DNA of 64,000 nucleotides from JANXXV01 sp038230275 (GCA_038230275.1 JBBRNO010000008.1:1-64000), one strand, 5' to 3'; counted from the stretch's first letter, positions 45,632 through 54,235 are shown. The notes: a model not told the origin generated them from the sequence alone. Program-made: numbers and translations.

Positions 45632-46941
45632 TCTGCCGATTTTACCGGCTTCTTGGTGAAGAACGTTTTCTTGTCCATCTTGGCGTCGATGGCTACGTCG
45701 ATGAAGCCAATCATCATCTCTTCCCAGCTCTGCTCACCAAATTTCACCGTTGCCTTCGGATCGGGGTTGTAGGGATTGTTCGGTGAATTGTCAAAGAAGC
45801 CCGCCACTTCGACCTTGGCGCCCTCCTGTAGTAGCAGCGGCTTTTCCAGGCGATACGTCAGTTGCCAGTTAAAGTTGTACTTGTCGATCTTGAGCAGTGT
45901 TTCCTGTTCGCCGCCGGGTTGCGTAACCTTGTATTCGAAGGCCTTGCCGCGGAGGTGCATGTGCGGAAAGAAGCTGAGCAGCGTACTGCTGTTGGGCAGC
46001 GTCACTGTCATGGGCACGCGGTAATTTGGATCGCCGGGAGGAATGGCGAACTTATCGGTTCCGAGGCCAAGAGTCATTACGCGCTCGGCTGGCGGTTCTT
46101 TGGCGAAGACTACACCGACACGGGATTGGTCTTCACCCGCTTTTCCGTTCGCTGTGTAGTGGAGCTGGAATACCAGATCGGAGCCCGCTTTGATTAGTTT
46201 GGCCAAACCGGGCCGCCAGGCATCGGGCGAGTTACCGGGAGTATAGATGGTGAGGATGTCGCTGCCTCCGCCGCCGATGTCATTGCGCGGTTTGCCCTCG
46301 GCTGTCTTGGCGGGCGGCACAAACGGAACACCGGGAGTTGCCTCTCCCCGGAGCCACTTGGAGTTGGGGTCGCGGATGTAGACGACGACGTGGTGAACGA
46401 TGGAGCGGTTGGTGGGGCGCGCTTCCGTCATCCGCACCCACTTGTCTTCGGTCAGGTTGGTGGGAACCACGATGTACTGGTATTCGACGGTGCCGGTGGC
46501 TGGGACCGGGAACGCCGCCGGGATCTGGTAAATGGCGTCGGGCTTATCCATCGCCCAACCATCAATAAATTCGCGGGCGGCAGGGCGATCTTTGGATTTC
46601 CCTTCCGGTGCACCGGCATCTACCCAGGCGGCGATGGTATCGATTTCCTGCGCCGACATGGAACGGTCGTTGGCGAAGTGGCCATATTTCGGATCGGCAA
46701 ACCAGGGCGGCATTTTGGCTGAACTGACGGCTCCGCGGATCGCCTTGGCCCAGGGGCGCGTTTCCTTGTAGGTCAGGAAAGACATGGGACCAATTTCGCC
46801 GGGCCGGTGACAACCCTGACAACGGTTCTGCAAGATGGGCAGAACATCCTTGTTATAAGTGACGTCAGATGGCGTTTTTGCCGGGGGCGCGGCGATGGCC
46901 GCAGTCACCGTGAGAATGGATGCCAGAAGCTTGACTCTCAT
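45628..46941 (-). CDS. Cytochrome c fused to PHM-like copper monooxygenase domain (copy 1)
   Basis: This 437-residue exported protein has a signal peptide (about 1-18), a haem c site CQGCH (41-45), and a type II copper monooxygenase-like domain. The ligand set of peptidylglycine monooxygenase (PHM) is matched: H183-H184 in IVHHVVVY and H261 in FQLHYTANG (CuH site), then H327/H329 in FPHMHLRG and M409 or M410 in WEEMMIGF (CuM site). The fused cytochrome domain may supply electrons in place of ascorbate. The substrate is unknown. It is about 1 base from its paralogue upstream and overlaps the cytochrome gene downstream. Confidence 0.88.
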   Translation of the reverse strand: MRVKLLASILTVTAAIAAPPAKTPSDVTYNKDVLPILQNRCQGCHRPGEIGPMSFLTYKETRPWAKAIRGAVSSAKMPPWFADPKYGHFANDRSMSAQEIDTIAAWVDAGAPEGKSKDRPAAREFIDGWAMDKPDAIYQIPAAFPVPATGTVEYQYIVVPTNLTEDKWVRMTEARPTNRSIVHHVVVYIRDPNSKWLRGEATPGVPFVPPAKTAEGKPRNDIGGGGSDILTIYTPGNSPDAWRPGLAKLIKAGSDLVFQLHYTANGKAGEDQSRVGVVFAKEPPAERVMTLGLGTDKFAIPPGDPNYRVPMTVTLPNSSTLLSFFPHMHLRGKAFEYKVTQPGGEQETLLKIDKYNFNWQLTYRLEKPLLLQEGAKVEVAGFFDNSPNNPYNPDPKATVKFGEQSWEEMMIGFIDVAIDAKMDKKTFFTKKPVKSAD

Positions 46942-46942
46942 G

Positions 46943-48211
46943 TTAATCGTCTCCCGTGGATTTCTTTTTCGCGCGCATTAAGTCGACCGGCTCCATTTTG
47001 ACGTCATGAGCCACGGTGAAGAAGCCGAACATCATCTCTTCCCAGCTCTGATCGCCGTAGCGGACTTCCGATTTCGGATCGGGATTAGCCGGGTTGTTGG
47101 CGGAGTTATCGAAGTGCGCGGTGCATTCGATACGCGTGCCTTTGGGCAGCAGGATGGCGTTGGCGGGTTCGTAGGCAAGCTGCCAGTTGAAGTCGTAATT
47201 GGGAACGTTGAGAAGTTCCTGGGTTTCCCCTGTGGGATAGACGGCGCGGAAGCGGAAATCCTTGCCGCGGAGGTGCATGTGCGGGATCAACGACGTGAGT
47301 ACCGCATCTTCCTGAATGGTGAAAGTGGAATCGACGCGATAGTTGGAGTCCCCGGCCGGGATGACAAATTTGTTGTTCGTGGAAGCCAGCATGGTGATGC
47401 GCTCGGCGGGAGGCTGTTTGGCGAAGTTGAAGCCGATCCTGGTGCGGTCCTTGGCGGCGACGCCGTTGGTGGTGTAGTGCATCTGGAAAACGACGTCAGA
47501 GCCGGCTTTGACTAAGATGGACCGGCCAGGTTCGAGGATGGTGGCGCGCGCGCCGGGCGCATAGGCTACCAGCCAGTTTCCGCTGTTTCCATTATTGCCG
47601 CCCTTCTTTGGGACGTAGGGCTCACCGGGTTTGATGCCAGGGAGCCACTTGGAGCCTGGTTCGCGGATATAAGCGATCAGATGATGCACGATGGCGCGGT
47701 TGCCGGGACGGGCTTCGGCCATCTGAATCCACTTATCCTCGGTGAAGCCGGTGGGGATCTGGAAGTAGGTGTATTCGATGGTTCCGGAGGCGGGGACGTC
47801 GTAATCCGCGGGCATCTCGAGGACCACGTCCGGCTTGCCGATGTTCCAACCTTCGACGAAGGCCACGGGCGCGGGGGTGAGTTTGGGGTTGCCTTCGACG
47901 GCCCCGGTGTCCGCCCATTGCGCGAGAGTTTCGATGTCGGCCGGAGAGAGGGACCGGTCGTTGGCGAATTTACCGGTGTGCGGGTCTGCGAACCAGGGCG
48001 GCATTTTCTTCGAGACGACGGCGGCGCGGATGGCTTTGGCCCAGGGTCTGGTTTCCTTGTAGGTGAGGAACGACATGGGAGCCGCTTCGCCGGGACGGTG
48101 ACAGGACTGGCAGTTCTTCTGGAGGAGCGGGAGAACGTCCTTATGAAATGTGATTTGCGGAGCGGCAGTGGCGACCGCGGCGATGGAAACAGTTAGGGCT
48201 ATGAGGCGCAT
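46943..48211 (-). CDS. Cytochrome c fused to PHM-like copper monooxygenase domain (copy 2)
   Basis: The 422-residue paralogue has a signal peptide (MRLIALTVSIAAVATAA), haem site CQSCH (34-38) and the same copper ligand set: H176-H177, H245, H311/H313, M393 or M394. It differs from copy 1 throughout but is clearly homologous. The ATG at 48211 is preceded by GGAG 7 bases upstream; the longer open frame to 48916 runs through a non-coding tandem repeat and is rejected. This is the first gene of the operon (copy 2, copy 1, cytochrome). A secreted oxidase of small molecules or peptides is inferred. Confidence 0.88.
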   Translation of the reverse strand: MRLIALTVSIAAVATAAPQITFHKDVLPLLQKNCQSCHRPGEAAPMSFLTYKETRPWAKAIRAAVVSKKMPPWFADPHTGKFANDRSLSPADIETLAQWADTGAVEGNPKLTPAPVAFVEGWNIGKPDVVLEMPADYDVPASGTIEYTYFQIPTGFTEDKWIQMAEARPGNRAIVHHLIAYIREPGSKWLPGIKPGEPYVPKKGGNNGNSGNWLVAYAPGARATILEPGRSILVKAGSDVVFQMHYTTNGVAAKDRTRIGFNFAKQPPAERITMLASTNNKFVIPAGDSNYRVDSTFTIQEDAVLTSLIPHMHLRGKDFRFRAVYPTGETQELLNVPNYDFNWQLAYEPANAILLPKGTRIECTAHFDNSANNPANPDPKSEVRYGDQSWEEMMFGFFTVAHDVKMEPVDLMRAKKKSTGDD

Positions 48212-48253
48212 GGAGACTCCGATCTTCCTAATATACGTGAAATCTTGTACCCA

Positions 48254-48680
48254 GGTTCGGTGCGAATTGGGTTTGTTCGTGCAATTTTTGACGCCCGACT
48301 GGGTAGGTTCCGGCTTCGGTTTGATTTTGCGAAACGGAGCCAATTTGGGTGGGGCGCTGGGGTATTGCGAGAAAAAAACACTTGGCTGGGATAAATGAGA
48401 TGAATGGGATAGGCGGTCTGTTTCTTCTGCTACCGCTCGGGCCGCGAGTCCGGTTCCTGGGTGATCGGTTTGTTTGGGTGATTTTGTCTGCCGTTTTGGT
48501 TTTTCGAAACAGAGCCAATTTGGGGGCGCTGGGGTATTGCGAGAAAAAACACTTGGCTGGGATGAATGGGATAGGCGGTTTGTTACTTCTGCTGCCACTC
48601 GGGCCGCCAGTCCGGTTCGTGGGTATTGGGTTTGTTTGTGCGATTTTGCCGGTCGTTGTGTTTCTGCGATACAGAGCCAA
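48254..48680. repeat. Tandem array of about 165-bp units, not protein coding
   Basis: The anchor GAGCCAATTTGGG occurs at 48337 and 48512, and a truncated GAGCCAAG at 48674, giving units of 175 and 162 bases. A partial 5' unit covers 48254-48336. The two full units differ mainly by gaps of 3, 1 and 9 bases; the net 13-base difference breaks any shared reading frame. The array lies between the copper monooxygenase operon and the flippase gene. Beyond the array, 48681-48950 shows no gene or structure that I can name. Confidence 0.85.
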
Positions 48681-48950
48681 GATTTTTTCATTCGAATTTC
48701 GTCCTCCCTTGCCTTGCGGCTACAAGGATCTCCCGATGGCGGAGGTGCCGCGAATTCCCGGAGTGGAATTTCTAGCCACAATGCTTGCGGGGATAGTCTA
48801 ACTGGTTTACAAAGCAATGGTTTGGGGATTCGGCTCTGGGGTGAAGAAATATCGCTTGCATCCGTGACTGGCTGAAAACGGGGGGCGGAGGATTCGAGCG
48901 TCGGGTTTCTGAGCATTAGGCGATATACTTCGAATGGAGAGGTTCCACGA

Positions 48951-49997
48951 TTGGAAGTTAATTCGGAGAAGGCGTCTACACCTCGTCCACACGCGATCTA
49001 CTGGATTGTTTCGTTATCGCTGGCGGCGGTTCTGCTTTGGTACTCGTTGCAGGGCATTGAGTGGGCTCGCGTGTGGCAGATCGTGAAAGGTGCGCGGGCG
49101 GGCGGCGTGGGGCTGGCGATGGCGCTAATGTCGTCCACTTTGTTTCTGCGGGCGTACCGCTGGCGCGTGCTACTGCGGGCGGAAGGCGACGTTTCGATCG
49201 CCGACGCTTTCTGGGCCACCTCGGCCGGATACCTGGGAAACAGCGTGCTTCCGGCGCGGGCGGGCGAGGTGGTACGCACCGTGATGATCAGCCGCAAGTC
49301 GCACATGACGAAGACCTTTGTGCTGACTACGGCGCTCTCTGAGCGGGTAGTGGATGCGATTGCGCTGATTACGATCAGTGCCAGTGTGCTGCTGGTGCTG
49401 CGGGAGAAGCCGGGCTGGCTGGCGGATGCGGCGAAGCCGTTCGCGATCCTTGGACTGTGCGGCGTGGCGGCTATCGCAATCGTGCCGATCTTCGAATCCT
49501 TCTGGTTCCGCCTACTGGCGCATCTGCCTGTACCGCAACGGCTGCGTGAAATGGCCGAGCATGGCTTGCGGCACGGCTTGCAAGGCATCCGCAGCTTTCA
49601 CGATCCCGGACGGCTGCTGCGGTTTTTGGGGCTGACCGCGGTGATCTGGTTTTTGGATGGAGTGACTACGGTGGTGGGCGCGAATGCGATTGGCTTGACT
49701 ATTAGTTTGCCGGTAGCCTTTCTTTTAATCGCGGGCTTGGGGTTGGGAAGCGCTGTGCCATCGACGCCTGGGTATGTGGGAGTTTATCAGTTTGTGGCGG
49801 TTAGCATTCTCACTCCGTTCGGATTGAGTAAGACGGATGCAATCGCGTATATTTTGCTTTTCCAGGCGATGAACTATGTGATGGTGCTTTTCTGGGGCGG
49901 CATTGGATTGGGGCAACAGCGGAAGGGGGCGGCGGCGGACGGCGGGGTTGCATTACCGGCCGATTCCTCGATCATGAAGGCTGAGGAACAAGCGTGA
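48951..49997 (+). CDS. LPG synthase/flippase-like (UPF0104) membrane protein
   Basis: This 348-residue protein has about eight membrane helices and the fold of the lysylphosphatidylglycerol synthase membrane domain, which moves lipids or lipid-linked sugars across the inner membrane. Recognisable segments are RAYRWRVLLRAEGDVSIADAF-like, here YRWRVLLRAEG, SAGYLGNSVLPARAGEVVR and PSTPGYVGVYQFVAV. The TTG at 48951 is used, with GGAGAGG about 9 bases upstream. No catalytic transferase domain is attached. It overlaps the Uma2 remnant by one base. Confidence 0.88.
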   Translation: MEVNSEKASTPRPHAIYWIVSLSLAAVLLWYSLQGIEWARVWQIVKGARAGGVGLAMALMSSTLFLRAYRWRVLLRAEGDVSIADAFWATSAGYLGNSVLPARAGEVVRTVMISRKSHMTKTFVLTTALSERVVDAIALITISASVLLVLREKPGWLADAAKPFAILGLCGVAAIAIVPIFESFWFRLLAHLPVPQRLREMAEHGLRHGLQGIRSFHDPGRLLRFLGLTAVIWFLDGVTTVVGANAIGLTISLPVAFLLIAGLGLGSAVPSTPGYVGVYQFVAVSILTPFGLSKTDAIAYILLFQAMNYVMVLFWGGIGLGQQRKGAAADGGVALPADSSIMKAEEQA

Positions 49998-50364
49998 TGG
50001 CTGCTCCACAGATTCCGGAAGATCGGCTGATAAACGGGCAACCAATGAGTCGTGAGGAGTTCCGCGCCGCTGGGAAGCGCTGCCGGATTTGAGGAGCGCC
50101 GAGTACGGCGAGCAATCGCGGATCGACGGAGAGTTTCTATCCGGCGCCCTGGAGTTCGCGGTGAAGATTTGCGTGACGAACACGCAATTGGCTCGAGGGC
50201 CCAAGCCGGAAGACGTTGAATATCGCGAACCCGCGGGTGGCGTGGATGGAGTCCATCGATCGCGAACGTTTCCAAGTTTGTGGCGGAAGCTTGACTCGTT
50301 TGGCGACGCGGATCAGTTGGTGCGGGTTGGAAACTGGCATATGAAACTGATGTCCGCGATTTAG
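49997..50364 (+). pseudogene. Decayed Uma2-family (DUF820) nuclease-like gene
   Basis: The first frame from ATG 49997 reads through GQPMSREEF and stops at about 50092. Shifting frame at about 50070 restores the family signature RWEALPDLRSAEYGE. The middle is unlike Uma2 and appears deleted, but the C-terminal SRTFPSLW matches the usual Uma2 end. The PD-(D/E)XK-like catalytic core is therefore lost. Uma2 genes are abundant and often non-essential in this phylum. Confidence 0.7.
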
Positions 50365-50374
50365 TGGCGTACCG

Positions 50375-51094
50375 ATGACCCGGCGTTTGTTTCTGTTCGC
50401 GGGTCTGTTCGACTGGCTGATTTTCTGGCGCAAGCGGTATCTCCTCATCGCGGAAACGCGATTCCAGATTGTGCGGCACGGCGAAGACCGGCGGCATTAC
50501 TTCTGGGTCCACGGGAATGAACGAACGGCTCACGATGTGCTGCTTGCCCATATGCAGAGCGTTCGCGGGCGGGCCTTCTTGGTGGAGAACAGGGTACGGA
50601 ATATTCCAGTTAACGGGGGTCTGCTTGACCCAAACCGCATGTTCTCCCGGGTGGGGGCTGAGAAGAATCTGCGGTCCCTGAACCCGAGTTGGACCGATGC
50701 GCAGGTGCGCTTGGTGTTGGATGTTCTGGATGCGGACCGCGGCCGGTTTCTGAATGCCGTTCTACCGAAGGGCGGGAAACTACTGGTTGCGTCGCACAAC
50801 AATGGGCCAGGCTATTCAGTAAACGACGAGGTTCCGATCAGCGATGCTGTTTCATTGAACGATGCGGAGCATCCGCACGAATTCATGCTGTGTACGATAC
50901 GTTCGGATTTCGAGCGATTGTCGAATTCTCCGTTCAATGTGGTGCTGCAAAATGCGGCTCCGAAAGAAGACGATGGGTCGCTCTCGCGGTTGGCGGCGGA
51001 GCGCGGAATCCGGTATGTGAATATCGAAGCCGGACTGGGGAATGCCGAGAGGCAACGAGCGATGCTGGACTGGGTGGAAAGGGCCTTATCATGA
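50375..51094 (+). CDS. AspA/AstE or M14-like zinc deacylase/carboxypeptidase
   Basis: This 239-residue protein appears to be a zinc hydrolase. The zinc motif HGNE (H46, E49) matches the GxHGNE motif of aspartoacylase/succinylglutamate desuccinylase proteins; DPNRMFS near residue 85 matches DLNRxF; H141 in ASHNNG and the glutamate in NIEAGLG match later ligands. It is short for the family. The N-terminus MTRRLFLFAG may be a signal-like segment, so location is uncertain. Substrate unknown. It is followed by the HEAT-repeat gene after 7 bases. Confidence 0.65.
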   Translation: MTRRLFLFAGLFDWLIFWRKRYLLIAETRFQIVRHGEDRRHYFWVHGNERTAHDVLLAHMQSVRGRAFLVENRVRNIPVNGGLLDPNRMFSRVGAEKNLRSLNPSWTDAQVRLVLDVLDADRGRFLNAVLPKGGKLLVASHNNGPGYSVNDEVPISDAVSLNDAEHPHEFMLCTIRSDFERLSNSPFNVVLQNAAPKEDDGSLSRLAAERGIRYVNIEAGLGNAERQRAMLDWVERALS

Positions 51095-51101
51095 GAGCAC
51101 G

Positions 51102-51947
51102 ATGGAGACAACGATGCTTCGAATCTGGTTGCTTATTCCGCTGTGCCTGGTTCCAGCCGGGGCCGCGAAGTTGGACGATGCCTGGAAAATTCTGGCCGAC
51201 GGCGCGGCGGAGAACAACGCGAACAAGCGCAAATTCGCACTTTCGGCCATGGTGACGGCGGGCACAAATCCGCGAGTGGTGACCATGGCTGGCGCGCTGC
51301 TGAAAGACAAGGAAGTGGACGTGCGGCAAGCGGCTGCGGCTGTCTTGGGCGAAATGAGCGCGCGACTGGCCATTCCCAAGCTGGCGTTGGCATTGGACGA
51401 CGAGGCTCCGGAAGTGAGTTTCACGGCGGCGCTATCGCTTTGGAACCTTGGCGACCGCAGGGGTAAGGATATTCTGCTGGCCGTTCTGAGCGGGGAGCGG
51501 GGTGTGTCGGCGGGATTGGTGAAGGGAACGGTGCGGGATGCCAGGAAGCGGCTTCGCGATCCGGCGGGCCTGGCTATATTGGGCGCGAAAGAAGGGGCGG
51601 GGATTTTCCTGGGGCCGGCGGCGATGGGATTCACGGTATACGAGGAGCTGCGGAAAGACGGCTCGGCAACGGCGAGGACGTTGTCCGCGGCGGCGTTGTC
51701 AAAGGATAGTGCGCTGGCGACAACGAATGTATTGGGAGAGGCGTTGGAGGACAAGAATTGGCTGGTGCGCGTGGCCGTGCTAAAAGCGCTGGCATCGCAG
51801 GGGAATTTGGCATCAATCCCCAAGGTGGAGTCGATGCTGGAGGATAAGCACGATGCGGTGCGCTATATGGCCGCGGCCGCGTTGGTGCGCCTGGAAGGCG
51901 GGCCACGGAAACCAGCTGCACGGGTTGCGCCCAAGACTGCAAAGTAA
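51102..51947 (+). CDS. Exported HEAT-repeat protein
   Basis: The 281-residue protein has a signal peptide (MLRIWLLIPLCLVPAGAA from residue 5) and about six HEAT-like repeats (VDVRQAAAAVLGEMSA, PEVSFTAALSLWNLG, WLVRVAVLKALAS, DAVRYMAAAALVRL). It is likely a periplasmic scaffold. An ATG at 51114 is an equally possible start. It resembles the HEAT protein encoded at 10687. It is probably co-transcribed with the deacylase-like gene. Confidence 0.8.
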   Translation: METTMLRIWLLIPLCLVPAGAAKLDDAWKILADGAAENNANKRKFALSAMVTAGTNPRVVTMAGALLKDKEVDVRQAAAAVLGEMSARLAIPKLALALDDEAPEVSFTAALSLWNLGDRRGKDILLAVLSGERGVSAGLVKGTVRDARKRLRDPAGLAILGAKEGAGIFLGPAAMGFTVYEELRKDGSATARTLSAAALSKDSALATTNVLGEALEDKNWLVRVAVLKALASQGNLASIPKVESMLEDKHDAVRYMAAAALVRLEGGPRKPAARVAPKTAK

Positions 51948-51968
51948 CGTGGGAGGCTAAAAAGGTAA

Positions 51969-51998
51969 CGGCCGCTGCTCTTGGAAGAGCAGCGGCCG
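51969..51998. terminator. Perfect 14-bp hairpin between convergent genes
   Basis: CGGCCGCTGCTCTT pairs perfectly with AAGAGCAGCGGCCG across a 2-base loop. It lies between the HEAT-repeat gene and the PEP-CTERM gene, and can terminate both directions, though the U tract is poor. Confidence 0.7.
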
Positions 51999-52023
51999 CT
52001 GGTAACTTTCGATGTTCGAACGA

Positions 52024-52662
52024 TTAGCTGAGGCTGACGGACTTGCGGCGGCGAGCCAAGAGGCCGAGACCGATCAGACTGGAACCCATGAGCATCCAGG
52101 TGCTGGGTTCAGGTGCCGCCAACGCGAAGGTCGCGCTCACTGTAATGGTCTGCGGGGTATTGCTAGCCGTAGGACCGACCGTGGTGAATGCCAGAGGAGT
52201 CACGGTCAGGCGATAGCCGGTGGCGGCGAACGTAAAAAGGGCCGCTTGGGTGGACGCGAGAGTGTCAGACAGGGTCGTGGTGGTATTCCCTGAGACAGAA
52301 TCGAGAAACGCTGCCGTGATAAAAGCAACTGACGTTGGAGCGGAGGTCGGCGAAGTGATGGTTAGCAAGTCCGATGCGGTGATCGTATTTCCCCCGCTGT
52401 TGACGATTCCGATGGGATTGATAACGATCGTGTAAAGGATTTGGGAAACACTCGTGCCCGTGGCGAAATTCGTGAACGTGATCGGCGTAGTAGGGGCGAA
52501 TGTGGTTAACGTATCTCCACTGAGAAACGTGTTCGTCGCAGAATTATCGCTGGTACGGTTAAAAATATTCGATCCAAGAGTGTAGCTAAAAGTCAGCGTA
52601 CCCGCTTGACTGACACCTGCAAAAGTTAATCCGAGAAAAAGTGCTGAAAGTTTATACTTCAT
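52024..52662 (-). CDS. PEP-CTERM sorting-domain protein
   Basis: The 212-residue exported protein has a signal peptide (MKYKLSALFLGLTFAGVSQA), a threonine- and serine-rich beta-type body, and the C-terminal sorting tail APEPSTWMLMGSSLIG followed by LGLLARRRK. The tail is recognised and processed by an exosortase and links the protein to extracellular polysaccharide. No exosortase gene is in the window. The role of the body is unknown. The intergenic region upstream (52663-52913) carries a hairpin at 52807. Confidence 0.9.
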   Translation of the reverse strand: MKYKLSALFLGLTFAGVSQAGTLTFSYTLGSNIFNRTSDNSATNTFLSGDTLTTFAPTTPITFTNFATGTSVSQILYTIVINPIGIVNSGGNTITASDLLTITSPTSAPTSVAFITAAFLDSVSGNTTTTLSDTLASTQAALFTFAATGYRLTVTPLAFTTVGPTASNTPQTITVSATFALAAPEPSTWMLMGSSLIGLGLLARRRKSVSLS

Positions 52663-52806
52663 AATTTAGAGTCTCCCCAACCAGGTTTACGACGCTCCTC
52701 CGAACAAGCGTAGACTTCCTTGACATGGAAGAATTACGCCTCGCCACCTCTTTGACCAGCGAACTTGATCTTAACGTGAACGTCCACCTCATTGCTATAG
52801 GAAAAG

Positions 52807-52837
52807 AACCTTAGTACTTTAGTTCGGTACTAAGGTT
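52807..52837. terminator. 11-bp inverted repeat, terminator of ppa or regulatory hairpin
   Basis: AACCTTAGTAC pairs with GTACTAAGGTT over a 9-base loop. On the plus strand it is followed by GAGTTTTTT, and on the minus strand by CTTTTCC. It lies downstream of ppa and upstream of the PEP-CTERM gene. Confidence 0.6.
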
Positions 52838-52913
52838 GAGTTTTTTCCATTTTTCAATAGCTTATGCTGTGGAAAAATACTGTAACTGGGTCGGTCTTGG
52901 AAATTCCCACCGA

Positions 52914-53471
52914 TCAGACGGTTACGGACGGTTCGAGCTGCGATTTCTTGAGCGATAAATAGCGTTCGCGGCTATCCATAATTGCTTTGCGCGCTTCGCG
53001 AGGACCACCCCAACCCTCCATCCTGGTCGTTCTGCCTTCGAGCTCCTTATAGATGGTAAAGAAGTGCTCGATCTCGCGCCGGACATGAGAAAAGATCTGG
53101 TCCATGGTGTGGATTTGGTCGTAGCGGGGATTCCGAGTGGGGACGGCGAGGACCTTTTGGTCGCCTTCTTCAGCGTCAACCATGTTCAGGATACCGACGG
53201 GACGAACTTCGATGAGGCAACCGGTAAAGCTGGGCTCCTGGACTAGAGTGAGTACGTCCATCGGATCGTTATCCTCAGCGAGTGTGCCGGGGATGAAACC
53301 GTAATCGCCAGGGTAGTGCATGGGCGAATAAAGCGCGCGGTCCAGACGGAAGACACCGAGTTTTCCGTCATATTCGAACTTGTTGGTCGAGTTCTTGGGG
53401 ATCTCGACGATCATGCGTACCAGTTCTGGGGACTCAGGCCCTGGGTCCATATCGTACAACGAGGGGTTCAC
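52914..53471 (-). CDS. ppa: Inorganic pyrophosphatase (family I)
   Basis: This 185-residue family I soluble pyrophosphatase hydrolyses PPi from biosynthesis. It keeps KFEYDGKLGVFRLDR, YPGDYGFIPGTLAEDNDPMDVL (metal-binding aspartates) and the lysine-rich C-terminal helix. It starts at a GTG at 53471; a Met at residue 8 is an alternative. It lies 57 bases downstream of crcB on the same strand; family I pyrophosphatases are inhibited by fluoride, so the pairing is meaningful. Confidence 0.95.
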   Translation of the reverse strand: MNPSLYDMDPGPESPELVRMIVEIPKNSTNKFEYDGKLGVFRLDRALYSPMHYPGDYGFIPGTLAEDNDPMDVLTLVQEPSFTGCLIEVRPVGILNMVDAEEGDQKVLAVPTRNPRYDQIHTMDQIFSHVRREIEHFFTIYKELEGRTTRMEGWGGPREARKAIMDSRERYLSLKKSQLEPSVTV

Positions 53472-53528
53472 TTATTCAGGGTAGCAAAAAGGCCAGTTGC
53501 CAGGAAGGTGGCGGATGACCGTTTTAGT

Positions 53529-53900
53529 CTACTGCCTGGATGCAAGGGCTGCGCCTAACCATACAGCCAGATAGCCGACTATTACGCTGGCGGTGACGTT
53601 CATGAGGGCGATGAAGGGGAAGCCGGTGCGGGTGGAAAGATAGGTTTCGTATTCGAAGCTGGAGAAAGTGGTGTAGCCGCCGAGGAATCCGACGACCAGA
53701 CCGAGGCGCCAGTTGGGGTGCGCGCCGCGCTGGGCAAGAATGGTCATTAGAGCGCCGATCAGCAGGCAGCCGGTGATATTGACGAAGAACGTGCCGAACG
53801 GGAAGCGGCTGTTGACGCGCTCCATGATGGCCGAGGCGGCGGCGTAACGGGCGAGAGTGCCGATGGCTCCGCAAGCCATGACGATGAGAAGACGTTCCAT
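53529..53900 (-). CDS. crcB: Fluoride channel CrcB (Fluc)
   Basis: The 123-residue dual-topology channel expels fluoride. It has four membrane helices and the motifs GAIGTLARYAA, GTFFVNITGCLLIG and GFLGGYTTFSSFEYE. Starts further upstream at 53912 or 53942 are possible. No fluoride riboswitch could be recognised in the 335-base intergenic stretch upstream. Confidence 0.93.
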   Translation of the reverse strand: MERLLIVMACGAIGTLARYAAASAIMERVNSRFPFGTFFVNITGCLLIGALMTILAQRGAHPNWRLGLVVGFLGGYTTFSSFEYETYLSTRTGFPFIALMNVTASVIVGYLAVWLGAALASRQ

Positions 53901-54118
53901 AGATTGGACCATTATCGCCTTCCCGGCTGTGATAAGTTCCACCCCACGTGCGCAATGCGTCCATCTTCGCGATTCCGCTGGCTGGGATTTTGGGCGGCCT
54001 GTTCGAGGGCATCGCAGTTTCGAAGCAACTCCCTTGGTGATCTGGATTGTGCGTGGCTTGCTGGCGATGATTGGGATGTAATGTCCGCGAATTGGGTGGA
54101 CACACTACCATGGAGGTA

Positions 54119-54143
54119 CCGCTCCCTTACGGTCGCGGCTCGG
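54119..54143 (+). repeat. Possible dispersed short repeat
   Basis: The word CCGCTCCCTTACGGTCGCGG, extended by a few bases, looks like a repeat unit I recall as frequent in Solibacter-type genomes, but only one copy occurs here. The surrounding stretch 53901-54235 has no supportable gene. Confidence 0.3.
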
Positions 54144-54235
54144 AAACTACTGTTGCAGCAACGAGTTCGAGACCGAGCGGTGCGCGTGAGCTAGCCGTTT
54201 CTTGTTGGCGCTGCTGACGGCCGGCTTGGGCAGGG

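Noticed and set aside
48254..48680. CRISPR array
   Set aside because: The unit is about 165 bases with diverged repeats and no regular short repeat/spacer pattern, and no cas gene is present.
46943..48916. Extension of the second cytochrome-monooxygenase gene to 657 residues
   Set aside because: The added 235 codons come from the tandem repeat and lack a signal peptide; the internal ATG at 48211 gives a good signal peptide and ribosome-binding site.
53901..54235. Small genes such as a 96-codon plus-strand frame
   Set aside because: No ribosome-binding site, no recognisable domain, and codon use looks random; a fluoride riboswitch was looked for and not found.
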